The translations under genes were made by a program, and so were the position numbers. Below the pieces are notes generated by a model. The model searched no databases and had not been told where the DNA came from. It saw only the letters and a program-made list of their open reading frames with translations. Shown piece by piece: positions 37,033 to 45,092 of a stretch of DNA of 64,000 bases (its first letter is position 1; every line of letters begins with the position of its first letter). The stretch comes from JADLGL01 sp963667605 (lineage in GTDB: Bacteria > Pseudomonadota > Alphaproteobacteria > Rhizobiales > Kaistiaceae): NCBI GenBank assembly GCA_963667605.2, contig CAXXUZ010000002.1, positions 62,001 through 126,000 of the forward strand, in the 5' to 3' direction.

Positions 37033-37407
37033 ATGAGACGGAACACCAATCACCAGAAAGCATCGGCCGAGAAGGTCGTGAAGGACATCCGGCGGGCGAC
37101 TCGTCGGCAGTTCGGCGCCGAAGAGAAGATCCGGATCGTTCTGGAGGGCCTGCGCGGCGAGGACAGTATCGCTGAGCTGTGTCGCCGTGAGGGGATCAAC
37201 CAGAACCTCTATTACCGCTGGTCGAAGGACTTCCTGGAGGCCGGGAAGAAGCGCCTGGCGGGTGACACTGCCCGTGAGGCTACCTCCGATGAGGTCCGGC
37301 ATCTTCGCAGTGAGGCACTGGCACTCAAGGAGGCCGTTGCTGACCTGACGCTGGACAACCGTCTACTCAAAAAAAGCATGATCGCGGATGGGGGAGAGGA
37401 GGCATGA
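37033..37407 (+). CDS. IS3 transposase OrfA (helix-turn-helix), copy A
   Basis: 124-residue DNA-binding subunit. A helix-turn-helix region (SIAELCRREGINQNLYYRW) is followed by a leucine-rich helix (LALKEAVADLTLDNRLLKK). ATG 37033 has GAGGGATTGAAG upstream. A run of seven A followed by G at 37369-37376 lies just before the overlap with orfB, the sort of slippery site used for -1 frameshifting to an OrfAB fusion. Confidence 0.9.
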   Translation: MRRNTNHQKASAEKVVKDIRRATRRQFGAEEKIRIVLEGLRGEDSIAELCRREGINQNLYYRWSKDFLEAGKKRLAGDTAREATSDEVRHLRSEALALKEAVADLTLDNRLLKKSMIADGGEEA

Positions 37408-38384
37408 GGTATCCACTATCGGAGAAGCTGGAGATCATCCGGCTGGTTGAGCGATCCCATCTGCCGGCCAAGCGCACGCTGGCGCAGTTGGGCATTCCCC
37501 GCACCTCGTTTTATCGCTGGTACGACCGCTGTCTGACCGGCGGACCGGAGGCCCTGGAGGACCGCCGCTCGCGGCCTGGCCAAGTCTGGAACCGTATCCC
37601 CGATGAGGTGAGAGACCGGATCGTACAGCTGGCGCTGGACGAGACGGATCTGTCGCCGCGGGAACTGGCTGTCCGGTTCACAGACACAGAGGGCTACTTT
37701 GTATCGGAATCCTCGGTTTATCGACTGCTCAAGGCCCATGATCTGATCACCAGCCCGGCCTTTATCGTCCTCAAGGCGTCCGACGAGTTCCAGGACAAGA
37801 CCACGGCGCCAAACCAGCTCTGGCAGACCGACTTCACTTACCTCAAGGTCATTGATTGGGGCTGGTTCTACCTCTCCACCGTGCTCGACGACTTCTCGCG
37901 CACCATTATCGCGTGGAAGCTCTGCACCACGATGAAGGCCGAGGACGTCACCGATACGCTGGAACTGGCGCTCAAGGCGTCAGGTCGCGATCGGGCAACG
38001 GTCATTCACAAGCCACGGCTCCTGTCTGACAACGGCTCCAGCTACATCGCCGACGATCTGGCCAAATGGCTCGACGACCGCGATATGGAGCACATTCGCG
38101 GCGCTCCCTATCATCCGCAAACCCAGGGCAAGATCGAGCGTTGGCATCAAACCCTGAAGAACCGCATCCTTTTGGAAAATTACTATCTGCCTGGCGACTT
38201 GGAGACACAGATCGAGGCCTTCGTCGGCCACTACAATTATCACCGCTACCACGAGAGCCTGGGCAACCTCACGCCGGCCGATGTCTACTTCGGGCGCGGC
38301 CAGACCATCCTGTTGAAAAGAGAAAAGATCAAACAAAAGACGCTACAAACCCGGCGCTTGCAATACCGCAAAACCGCCGCATAA
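37404..38384 (+). CDS. IS3 transposase OrfB (DDE), copy A
   Basis: 326-residue integrase-type catalytic subunit. The DDE residues are in WQTDFTYLKVIDWG, LLSDNGSSYIADDL and QGKIERWHQTLKN (the Glu 35 residues after the second Asp, as in IS3). The N-terminal part has a HTH_29-like domain (LAQLGIPRTSFYRWYDRCL). Complete in this copy. It overlaps orfA by ATGA in the -1 frame. Confidence 0.92.
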   Translation: MRYPLSEKLEIIRLVERSHLPAKRTLAQLGIPRTSFYRWYDRCLTGGPEALEDRRSRPGQVWNRIPDEVRDRIVQLALDETDLSPRELAVRFTDTEGYFVSESSVYRLLKAHDLITSPAFIVLKASDEFQDKTTAPNQLWQTDFTYLKVIDWGWFYLSTVLDDFSRTIIAWKLCTTMKAEDVTDTLELALKASGRDRATVIHKPRLLSDNGSSYIADDLAKWLDDRDMEHIRGAPYHPQTQGKIERWHQTLKNRILLENYYLPGDLETQIEAFVGHYNYHRYHESLGNLTPADVYFGRGQTILLKREKIKQKTLQTRRLQYRKTAA

Positions 38385-38459
38385 AATGACCAACCAGATG
38401 GGCCGAACCCTCTCTTAAATCAGGCCGCTCATCGGTTCCAAATTACCTGACGACGGACA

Positions 38460-38895
38460 GTCGACCGACCACGAATGGAATCCTTGCGAGCCGGTTTGAA
38501 TGTATGGCACGTCGCGAGCCGGGTTCTTGTCGACATGCTCGTACGCAACGCCGAACTTGAACACCTGGCGCAGAGCTTTGACTCGTCCGTTCGCCGCTTC
38601 CGGCTTGTCGGCCTTCCGATCGCGCAGGACTCGCAACGACTTCGCGGTGAACATTGTGGCCGGCATAAGCGCGAAGGTTTTTGCGCTATCCGCCCGAATC
38701 GTCTCGGCCATGCACGTCGCTAGAATCTGAGATCGCATTCGCTGTGTCCTCGGATCAAGCCGCCGGAACTCGGCCGACCGCTCGTACTGGCCGACAAGCC
38801 AGGCGAGAGTGCCGCCGGCCGTCGTTGTCGACTCTCGCTGCGATATGCCTTCGTCGGCCAAGAGGCGCGCGTACTTTGCCATGAAATCAGCCGCC
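38460..38895 (-). pseudogene. Tyrosine-recombinase (phage integrase) fragment
   Basis: Between the two IS3 copies the minus strand reads MAKYARLLADEGISQRES and on through LAWLVGQYERSAEFRRLDP, VKALRQVFKFGVAYEHVDKN and IQTGSQGFHSW. This is the SAM-like core-binding domain and the start of the catalytic domain of a phage-type integrase. The catalytic part (Arg, His-x-x-Arg, Tyr) is missing because IS copy A interrupts it; the upstream end abuts copy B. It is a relic of a former integrated element. Confidence 0.8.
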
Positions 38896-38981
38896 TGTCC
38901 GGCGTCAGCGCCCCTGGGACAGATTGGGCGGATTGAACAAGAGAGGGTTTCTGGCTCATCTTAACCCACGAGGGATTGAAG

Positions 38982-39356
38982 ATGAGACGGAACACCAATC
39001 ACCAGAAAGCATCGGCCGAGAAGGTCGTGAAGGACATCCGGCGGGCGACTCGTCGGCAGTTCGGCGCCGAAGAGAAGATCCGGATCGTTCTGGAGGGCCT
39101 GCGCGGCGAGGACAGTATCGCTGAGCTGTGTCGCCGTGAGGGGATCAACCAGAACCTCTATTACCGCTGGTCGAAGGACTTCCTGGAGGCCGGGAAGAAG
39201 CGCCTGGCGGGTGACACTGCCCGTGAGGCTACCTCCGATGAGGTCCGGCATCTTCGCAGTGAGGCACTGGCACTCAAGGAGGCCGTTGCTGACCTGACGC
39301 TGGACAACCGTCTACTCAAAAAAAGCATGATCGCGGATGGGGGAGAGGAGGCATGA
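38982..39356 (+). CDS. IS3 transposase OrfA, copy B
   Basis: Same 124-residue sequence as copy A: helix-turn-helix region followed by a leucine-rich helix and the A7G slippery run near its end. It appears intact, but the partner orfB in this copy is not. Confidence 0.88.
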   Translation: MRRNTNHQKASAEKVVKDIRRATRRQFGAEEKIRIVLEGLRGEDSIAELCRREGINQNLYYRWSKDFLEAGKKRLAGDTAREATSDEVRHLRSEALALKEAVADLTLDNRLLKKSMIADGGEEA

Positions 39357-40333
39357 GGTATCCACTATCGGAGAAGCTGGAGATCATCCGGCTGGTTGAG
39401 CGATCCCATCTGCCGGCCAAGCGCACGCTGGCGCAGTTGGGCATTCCCCGCACCTCGTTTTATCGCTGGTACGACCGCTGTCTGACCGGCGGACCGGAGG
39501 CCCTGGAGGACCGCCGCTCGCGGCCTGGCCAAGTCTGGAACCGTATCCCCGATGAGGTGAGAGACCGGATCGTACAGCTGGCGCTGGACGAGACGGATCT
39601 GTCGCCGCGGGAACTGGCTGTCCGGTTCACAGACACAGAGGGCTACTTTGTATCGGAATCCTCGGTTTATCGACTGCTCAAGGCCCATGATCTGATCACC
39701 AGCCCGGCCTTTATCGTCCTCAAGGCGTCCGACGAGTTCCAGGACAAGACCACGGCGCCAAACCAGCTCTGGCAGACCGACTTCACTTACCTCAAGGTCA
39801 TTGATTGGGGCTGGTTCTACCTCTCCACCGTGCTCGACGACTTCTCGCGCACCATTATCGCGTGGAAGCTCTGCACCACGATGAAGGCCGAGGACGTCAC
39901 CGATACGCTGGAACTGGCGCTCAAGGCGTCAGGTTGCGATCGGGCAACGGTCATTCACAAGCCACGGCTCCTGTCTGACAACGGCTCCAGCTACATCGCC
40001 GACGATCTGGCCAAATGGCTCGACGACCGCGATATGGAGCACATTCGCGGCGCTCCCTATCATCCGTAAACCCAGGGCAAGATCGAGCGTTGGCATCAAA
40101 CCCTGAAGAACCGCATCCTTTTGGAAAATTACTATCTGCCTGGCGACTTGGAGACACAGATCGAGGCCTTCGTCGGCCACTACAATTATCACCGCTACCA
40201 CGAGAGCCTGGGCAACCTCACGCCGGCCGATGTCTACTTCGGGCGCGGCCAGACCATCCTGTTGAAAAGAGAAAAGATCAAACAAAAGACGCTACAAACC
40301 CGGCGCTTGCAATACCGCAAAACCGCCGCATAA
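39353..40333 (+). pseudogene. IS3 transposase OrfB, copy B, nonsense mutant
   Basis: Identical to copy A orfB until a TAA at 40067-40069, where copy A has CAA (Gln) in HPQTQGKIERW. The product stops after 238 residues and lacks the catalytic Glu, so it should be inactive; the rest of the frame continues intact to 40333. The element might still be moved by OrfB from copy A. Confidence 0.9.
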
Positions 40334-40408
40334 AATGACCAACCAGATGGGCCGAACCCTCTCTTAAATCAGGCCGCTCATCGGTTCCAAATTACCTGAC
40401 GACGGACA

Positions 40409-41881
40409 TGTCGGAATAGCCGCCGGCATATTCGGTCCATTGGCCGTTACCTTCTGCAACAATGGTCGATGTGACGGTTCGGCCGAGGAAGTCGCGGTCT
40501 TGGCTGACTAGGATCAATGTGCCGTCATAGTCGGCCAGCATCTCCTGAAGTAGATCGAGGGTTTCCAGGTCGAGGTCATTTGTGGGCTCGTCGAGCACCA
40601 TCAAATTGGCACTTCGCGCCAACGCACGCGCCAACATCAGCCGGCCGCGCTCGCCGCCGGAAAGAGTCTGCACCGGCGTCTGCGCCTGCTCCGGACGGAA
40701 CAGGAAATCCTTCATGTAGCCGACGACGTGGCGTGACTTACGACCGATGACAACGCTATCAGTACCGCCACCGGTCAGAGTGTCGGCGACGGTGACATCA
40801 AGGTCGAGCGTCTCTCGGCGCTGGTCGAGTGTTGCGATGTCGAGATTGGTGCCGAGCTTGATCGTCCCGGCGTCGGGTGCGAGATCATCGGTCAGAAGCC
40901 GGATCATCGTTGTCTTGCCGGGGCCGTTCGCGCCGACGATGCCGATACGGTCTCCGCGCTCCACTTTGAGACTGAAATTGCGGACGATGATATGGTCGCC
41001 GAAATTCTTGTCGATCCCGTCGGCCTCGATCGCCAGCTTGCCGGCAAGGCGGAGCTCACGGCGGCCGAAGTCGACATTGCCGACGGGCCGGCCCTCGCGC
41101 TGCGCTTTCCGTTCGGCGCGTAGCGAGTGAAGGTTGGCGAGCCGCCTCTGGTTGCGCATCCGACGCGCGGTGACGCCGTAGCGGAGCCAGTCCTCCTCGC
41201 GCGCGATCTTGCGGCTGAGTTTGTGGCGGTCGCGCGCCTCTTCTTCCAACACCGCGTCGCGCCATGCCTCGAAGGCGCCAAGCCCTTGTCGAGCCGGAGC
41301 GTTGTGCCGCGGTCGAGCCAGACTGTCGCGTTTGATAATGTTTCCAGGAAACGCCGATCATGACTGATCATGACGATCGCCGAACGGAGTCCGGTGAGCG
41401 TTTGCTCCAAGGCCTCGATTGTCGCCAGATCGAGATGATTGGTCGGCTCGTCAAGGAGCAGGATGTCGGGCTCCGGCGCCAGTATGCGGGCGAGCGCCGC
41501 GCGCCGTGCCTCCCCACCGGACAAGCGCTGCGGTTTCTCTTTGCCGGTGAGGCCGAGGCTTTCAAGGATGAAGCGCGCGCGATACTTATCGTCGCCCTCG
41601 CCCATCTCCGCTTCGACGAAGGCAAGTGTCGTCGGCGCCCCTCCGAAATCAGGCTCTTGGGGCAGGTAACGGACCGTCGTCCCGGGCTGGAGGAAGCGGG
41701 TCCCGCTGTCTGGCTCGATCAGGCCGGCGGCGATCTTGAGAAGCGTTGATTTGCCCGAGCCATTGCGGCCGACGACGCACAGCCGCTCGCGGGCGCCGAC
41801 CGCCAGCTCAGCCCCTTCAAGAAGTGGCGCTTCCCCGAATCTGAGACTGATATTCTGCAACAGAAGAAGTGGCGGCGCCAT
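40409..41881 (-). pseudogene. ABC-F ATPase, frameshifted and truncated by IS3
   Basis: Two frames together encode an ABC-F protein. The first part (from ATG 41881, MAPPLLLLQNISLRFGEAPL) has Walker A GRNGSGKST, LSGGEARRAALARIL and LLLDEPTNHLD. Near 41283 the frame is lost: one base is missing in the KGLxAFEAWRDAV region. The second frame then gives the linker (RMRNQRRLANLHSLRAERKA) and domain 2 with GANGPGKTTMI, LSGGERGRLML and VLDEPTNDLD. It stops at YAGGYSDM, where the IS3 end begins, so the C-terminal coiled coil is lost. The other ABC-F gene at 7313-9193 is intact. Confidence 0.88.
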
Positions 41882-42086
41882 GCTCGCCTTTTGCCGTGGA
41901 GACGGCGCGAGGGCAAGATGGTGAGACCGAACCAGCACCGCGCTCATTTCGTTGCGGAGCTAACGGACGTCTTTTGTGCGATCCATCGCAATCCTTCTGG
42001 ACAGAGCCAGAATCCGTTGTTGTTTCCCTTGGACCAAACGGTCCGCCCGTGCTAGATGCTAATGCGAACGATTAGCGGTAGCAAAA

Positions 42087-43193
42087 TTGACCAATCCTCT
42101 TCTGACAAAAATCTCGCGGCGAACGGCTCTTTCGGCCGGATCGCTGATAAGCGCTGCCAGTGCCGTGCTTGGGCTGGGCGGGTTGACCAGAGCCTCGCTG
42201 GCGCAGTCACCCGGTGCCGTGGCGACAGCAGCCGACGCGGCAAGCTACGCGCATGACATCGGTGGCAATCAACTCGTCGGTATTGTCGATCATGAACGCA
42301 ACGGATTCGACCCGCATGCGGTTCTCACCGATTTTGATTTTGGTGAGGTTGTCGCCGATCAGGACGGGCGCCGGGTTCGGGAGTGGACGATCCGAGCGAT
42401 CGACAAAGAGATCGAAATTGCGCCCGGCGTATTCTTCGCAGCTTGGACCTATAATGGCCGTGTCCCTGGCCCGACGCTACGCTGCGTTGAGGGCGAAGCG
42501 CTTCGGATACGTTTCTTCAACGACGGATCGCATCCGCACACGATCCACTTTCACGGCATCCATCCGGCGCGGATGGATGGCGTTCCAGGCGTCGGTGAGG
42601 TCAATCCAGGTGAAGAGTTCGTCTATGAATTCGCCGCCAAGCCCTTTGGGTGCCATCTCTATCATTGTCACTCGGTGCCGCTGAAGCGCCACATCCATAA
42701 GGGCCTTTACGGCACGTTCATCGTCGATCCCGACCCCGAGCGGCACCCGGAGGCGCGGGAGGCAGCAGCCTCCAGGCGATTCGGCACTCCCGAACATGCC
42801 GAATGGCAGGAGCTGATCATGGTGATGAACGGCTTCGACACAAATTTCGACGACGAGAACGAGTTCTACGCAGTCAACAGCATTCCGTTCGCCTATTTCG
42901 GGCAACCGATCCGAATCGAGCGGGCGCGCCCGGTGCGAGTCTACCTCGTCAATGTGACCGAGTTCGATCCGGTCAACTCGCTCCACGTCCATGCGAATTT
43001 CTTCGACTACTATGATCATGGCACCACGCTAAGTCCTACACTCCGGACGGTGGATACGGTGATGCAGTGCCAAGCTCAGCGCGGGATCATTGAGTTCAGC
43101 TTCGCCGACCATGAACCCGGCCTATACATGTTCCATGCTCACCAGACCGAGTTCGCCGAGCTCGGTTGGATGGGCCATTTCGAGGTGGTCTGA
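42087..43193 (+). CDS. Two-domain multicopper oxidase, Tat-exported
   Basis: 368 residues. The N-terminus has a twin-arginine signal (ISRRTALSAGSLISAAS) with cleavage expected near SLA. The start appears to be TTG 42087. The first cupredoxin domain carries HTIHFHGIH and FGCHLYHCHSVPLKRHIHKG; the second carries SLHVHANFFDYYDHG and LYMFHAHQTEF. The paired His-x-His motifs fit trinuclear copper sites, and the HCH segment a type 1 copper. It could be a laccase-like or nitrite-reductase-like two-domain oxidase; substrate unknown. The ZIP permease gene begins within its stop codon, so the pair is probably one functional unit in metal handling. Confidence 0.82.
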   Translation: MTNPLLTKISRRTALSAGSLISAASAVLGLGGLTRASLAQSPGAVATAADAASYAHDIGGNQLVGIVDHERNGFDPHAVLTDFDFGEVVADQDGRRVREWTIRAIDKEIEIAPGVFFAAWTYNGRVPGPTLRCVEGEALRIRFFNDGSHPHTIHFHGIHPARMDGVPGVGEVNPGEEFVYEFAAKPFGCHLYHCHSVPLKRHIHKGLYGTFIVDPDPERHPEAREAAASRRFGTPEHAEWQELIMVMNGFDTNFDDENEFYAVNSIPFAYFGQPIRIERARPVRVYLVNVTEFDPVNSLHVHANFFDYYDHGTTLSPTLRTVDTVMQCQAQRGIIEFSFADHEPGLYMFHAHQTEFAELGWMGHFEVV

Positions 43194-44359
43194 TGCCCAG
43201 ATCCGCCTGGCTTCTTTTACCAGTGATAACGGTCGCCGGTATCGTTGCCTTCGTACTGATAGGCCGACCGCTAGACGATTTTGCCGCTTCCGCACCTCCC
43301 ACCGAGGAGATCGTGGTTGAGCAGGTTCGGCTTGAGCCGGGCATGATTCGGCTGACCGTCCGGGTTGACGGCTCCGATCCGGTGCGGATCGCGCAGGTTC
43401 AGGTCGATGGCGCCTACCGCCAATTCGAGCAGAACCCGGCGGGGCCGCTGTCGCGTCTCGCTTCCGCGGTGATCAGTATCCCGTATCACTGGATCGAGGG
43501 CGAGACTCATCACCTTCTCCTCCTCACCAGTAGCGGCGCGGCCTTCGAGCACACGATCGAGGTGGCGCAGGCTACCCCGACCGGATCGTCGTTCGGACTA
43601 CTGCTATTGGTTGGTATTTTGCTCGGGATCGCTCCGGTGGCGGCTGGTTTGCTGGCCTATCCGGCGATCCGCGATATGCGACCGGCTGGCCTTCGGTTTC
43701 TTCTCGCACTAACGCTGGGGCTGCTGGGATTCCTGTTTATCGATACGATCGGCGAAGGTCTTGAGATTGGCGGGGAGGTGCTTGGGCGGCTGAACGGTGA
43801 TGTGCTGGTGTGGGTGGCGGCCGGGGTGACATTGATGACACTATTGCTAGCCGGACGACGCAGCGGAAAGCCGCCCGAGGGAATCCGACTTGCCTTCTTC
43901 ATCGCTCTTGGAATTGGGCTTCACAATCTCGGCGAGGGGCTGGTTGTGGGCGCGTCGTTGGCCACCGGTGCCGCGGCTCTCGCGACATTCTTGATGGTGG
44001 GTTTCGTCCTCCACAATGTCACCGAGGGGATTGGCATCGCTACCCCGATGACCAAAGCGCGACCCGGTTGGCAAGTGTTCGTGGCGCTTGCCGCGCTTGC
44101 CGGCCTTCCGGCGGTCGTCGGCGTTTGGGGTGGCTCGCAGGCGGTCAGCCCGCAATTTGTAGCGCTCAGTTTCGGGATCGGCGCCGGTGCAATTCTCCAG
44201 GTCATTGTCGAGCTAGGCGGGTTTATGGTGCGGCAAAGCGGTGCGGCCGCGCTAACCAGCCTTTCGGGGGCATCGATCATGTATTCGACCGCCAGTTTGA
44301 GACCGACCATCCGGAGAGCCAGGGCCGGCAGAATCGAGTGTCGGAAATGGATAGGCTGA
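43193..44359 (+). CDS. ZIP-family metal permease with N-terminal periplasmic domain
   Basis: 388 residues from ATG 43193, which overlaps the oxidase stop (TGATG). An N-terminal membrane anchor (MPRSAWLLLPVITVAGIV) leads to a ~90-residue beta-rich domain (~residues 35-125). The ZIP core follows, with two H-N-x2-E-G motifs: GIGLHNLGEGLVVG and GFVLHNVTEGIGI, the metal path of ZIP transporters. The end is odd: after GASIMY the expected last hydrophobic helix is replaced by STASLRPTIRRARAGRIECR, which is part of a direct repeat (44275-44440) next to an IS630 remnant. The C-terminus has thus probably been altered by rearrangement. Confidence 0.8.
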   Translation: MPRSAWLLLPVITVAGIVAFVLIGRPLDDFAASAPPTEEIVVEQVRLEPGMIRLTVRVDGSDPVRIAQVQVDGAYRQFEQNPAGPLSRLASAVISIPYHWIEGETHHLLLLTSSGAAFEHTIEVAQATPTGSSFGLLLLVGILLGIAPVAAGLLAYPAIRDMRPAGLRFLLALTLGLLGFLFIDTIGEGLEIGGEVLGRLNGDVLVWVAAGVTLMTLLLAGRRSGKPPEGIRLAFFIALGIGLHNLGEGLVVGASLATGAAALATFLMVGFVLHNVTEGIGIATPMTKARPGWQVFVALAALAGLPAVVGVWGGSQAVSPQFVALSFGIGAGAILQVIVELGGFMVRQSGAAALTSLSGASIMYSTASLRPTIRRARAGRIECRKWIG

Positions 44360-44440
44360 TGGCCGATGCTCGGAAAGCAGTGGCGGATTTCGGCGCAGCG
44401 TTCTTTGGGCGCCATGGCGGGTTCGACAGATGAGGATCTA
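44275..44440. repeat. Direct repeat, left copy
   Basis: About 166 bases from GATCATGTATTC to GATCTA. It is repeated with small differences at 44807-44986 (shared runs such as GACCGACCATCCGGAGAGCC). The left copy encodes the abnormal tail of the ZIP permease and ends at TA, where the IS630 remnant starts. Confidence 0.82.
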
Positions 44441-44777
44441 GTGGATGGAATCTAACGCTTGGTGCCCGTGTCTGACAGCGGCGATGATGAAGGGCTGCGG
44501 ATCGTTGTTGGTGTGTTCGAGGAAGCGGTTGATGGTGGCCTGGAGATCGACGATCGAGTGGAAGACGCCGCGCTTGAGACGTTGCTTTGCGAGCTTTGCG
44601 AAGAAACCTTCGACGGCGTTGAGCCAGGAGCAGGATGTTGGGGTGAAGTGGAAGAAAAAGCGCGGATGGCACGTAAGCCACCCGCGGACCTTGGGATGCT
44701 TGTGGGCGGCGTAGTTGTCGAGGATCACATGGACCAGCTTTCCCGCGGGCACGTCGGCCTCGATGGCGTTGAGGAAG
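44441..44777 (-). pseudogene. IS630 transposase 3' remnant
   Basis: Minus-strand fragment of the same IS630 as at 28806-29951. It starts with the element's right terminal repeat (GTGGATGGAATCTAACG) at 44441 and covers the last third of the transposase from FLNAIEADVPAGK to HQALDSIH. A short in-frame deletion removes WTKDPDE (FIWTKDPDEIIAAV becomes FIIAAV). The rest of the gene and the other end are gone. Confidence 0.9.
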
Positions 44778-44806
44778 GGGGCATCGCCGCCGGCCTGACA
44801 CGCCCT

Positions 44807-44986
44807 GATCATGTATTGCGACCGCCATCTTGGTTTGAGACCGACCATCCGGAGAGCCAGGGCCGGCAGAATCGAGATGCCGACCGTCGGAAATGGACAG
44901 GCTGATGGCCGATGCTCGGAAAGCAGTGGCGGATTTCGGCGCAGTGTTCTTTGGGCACCATGGCGGGTTCGACAGATGAGGATCTA
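44807..44986. repeat. Direct repeat, right copy
   Basis: Second copy of the repeat at 44275-44440, about 14 bases longer because of a small insertion (GATGCCGACC). Its end reads GATCTAGCAC, i.e. the TA site without an IS insertion. The duplication therefore embraces the IS630 remnant. Confidence 0.82.
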
Positions 44987-45011
44987 GCACGGCCGGTTTA
45001 GCCGAATGAAA

Positions 45012-45035
45012 AAGGCCTCGCCGAAGCGAGGCCTT
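45012..45035 (-). terminator. Rho-independent terminator after PQQ dehydrogenase 1
   Basis: Perfect hairpin AAGGCCTCGC-loop-GCGAGGCCTT; on the minus strand it is followed by TTTTTCATT. It lies about 60 bases beyond the stop of the gene at 45093-47051 and points the right way. Confidence 0.8.
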
Positions 45036-45049
45036 CATCAGTCTATTGG

Positions 45050-45076
45050 GGGATCCCGGCGGTAGGCCGGGATCCC
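45050..45076. terminator. Hairpin just past PQQ dehydrogenase 1 stop
   Basis: Inverted repeat with arms GGGATCCCGGC and GCCGGGATCCC around GGTAG. A related hairpin occupies the same place after the second dehydrogenase (47460-47485). In both, the T-rich side is on the plus strand, so for the minus-strand mRNA it may be a 3' stabilising structure instead of a simple terminator. Confidence 0.5.
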
Positions 45077-45092
45077 TATTTCTTGGATGTAT

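Larger units (their letters stand above)
36947..38459 (+). mobile_element. IS3-family element, copy A
   Basis: 1513 bases with terminal inverted repeats TGTCCGGCGTCAG and, inward from the right, TGTCCGTCGTCAG (one mismatch). It contains orfA and orfB in the usual -1 relation. Copy B at 38896-40408 has the same length and is almost identical. The flanks of copy A (ggg on the left, gtc on the right) show no target duplication, which suggests rearrangement or recombination with the second copy after insertion. Confidence 0.9.
38896..40408 (+). mobile_element. IS3-family element, copy B
   Basis: 1513 bases, same ends as copy A. At least two point differences are visible: an Arg-to-Cys change in orfB (SGRDRATV to SGCDRATV) and a CAA-to-TAA nonsense change. 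Its right end lies inside an ABC-F gene. Flanks (gcc left, tgt right) show no target duplication. Confidence 0.9.

Noticed and set aside
36947..40408. Functional composite transposon formed by the two IS3 copies
   Set aside because: Only an integrase fragment lies between them, no outer target duplication is visible, and copy B lacks a complete OrfB.
45050..45076. Riboswitch or CRISPR-like repeat near the PQQ genes
   Set aside because: Only single hairpins are seen, no repeat-spacer array and no known aptamer pattern.
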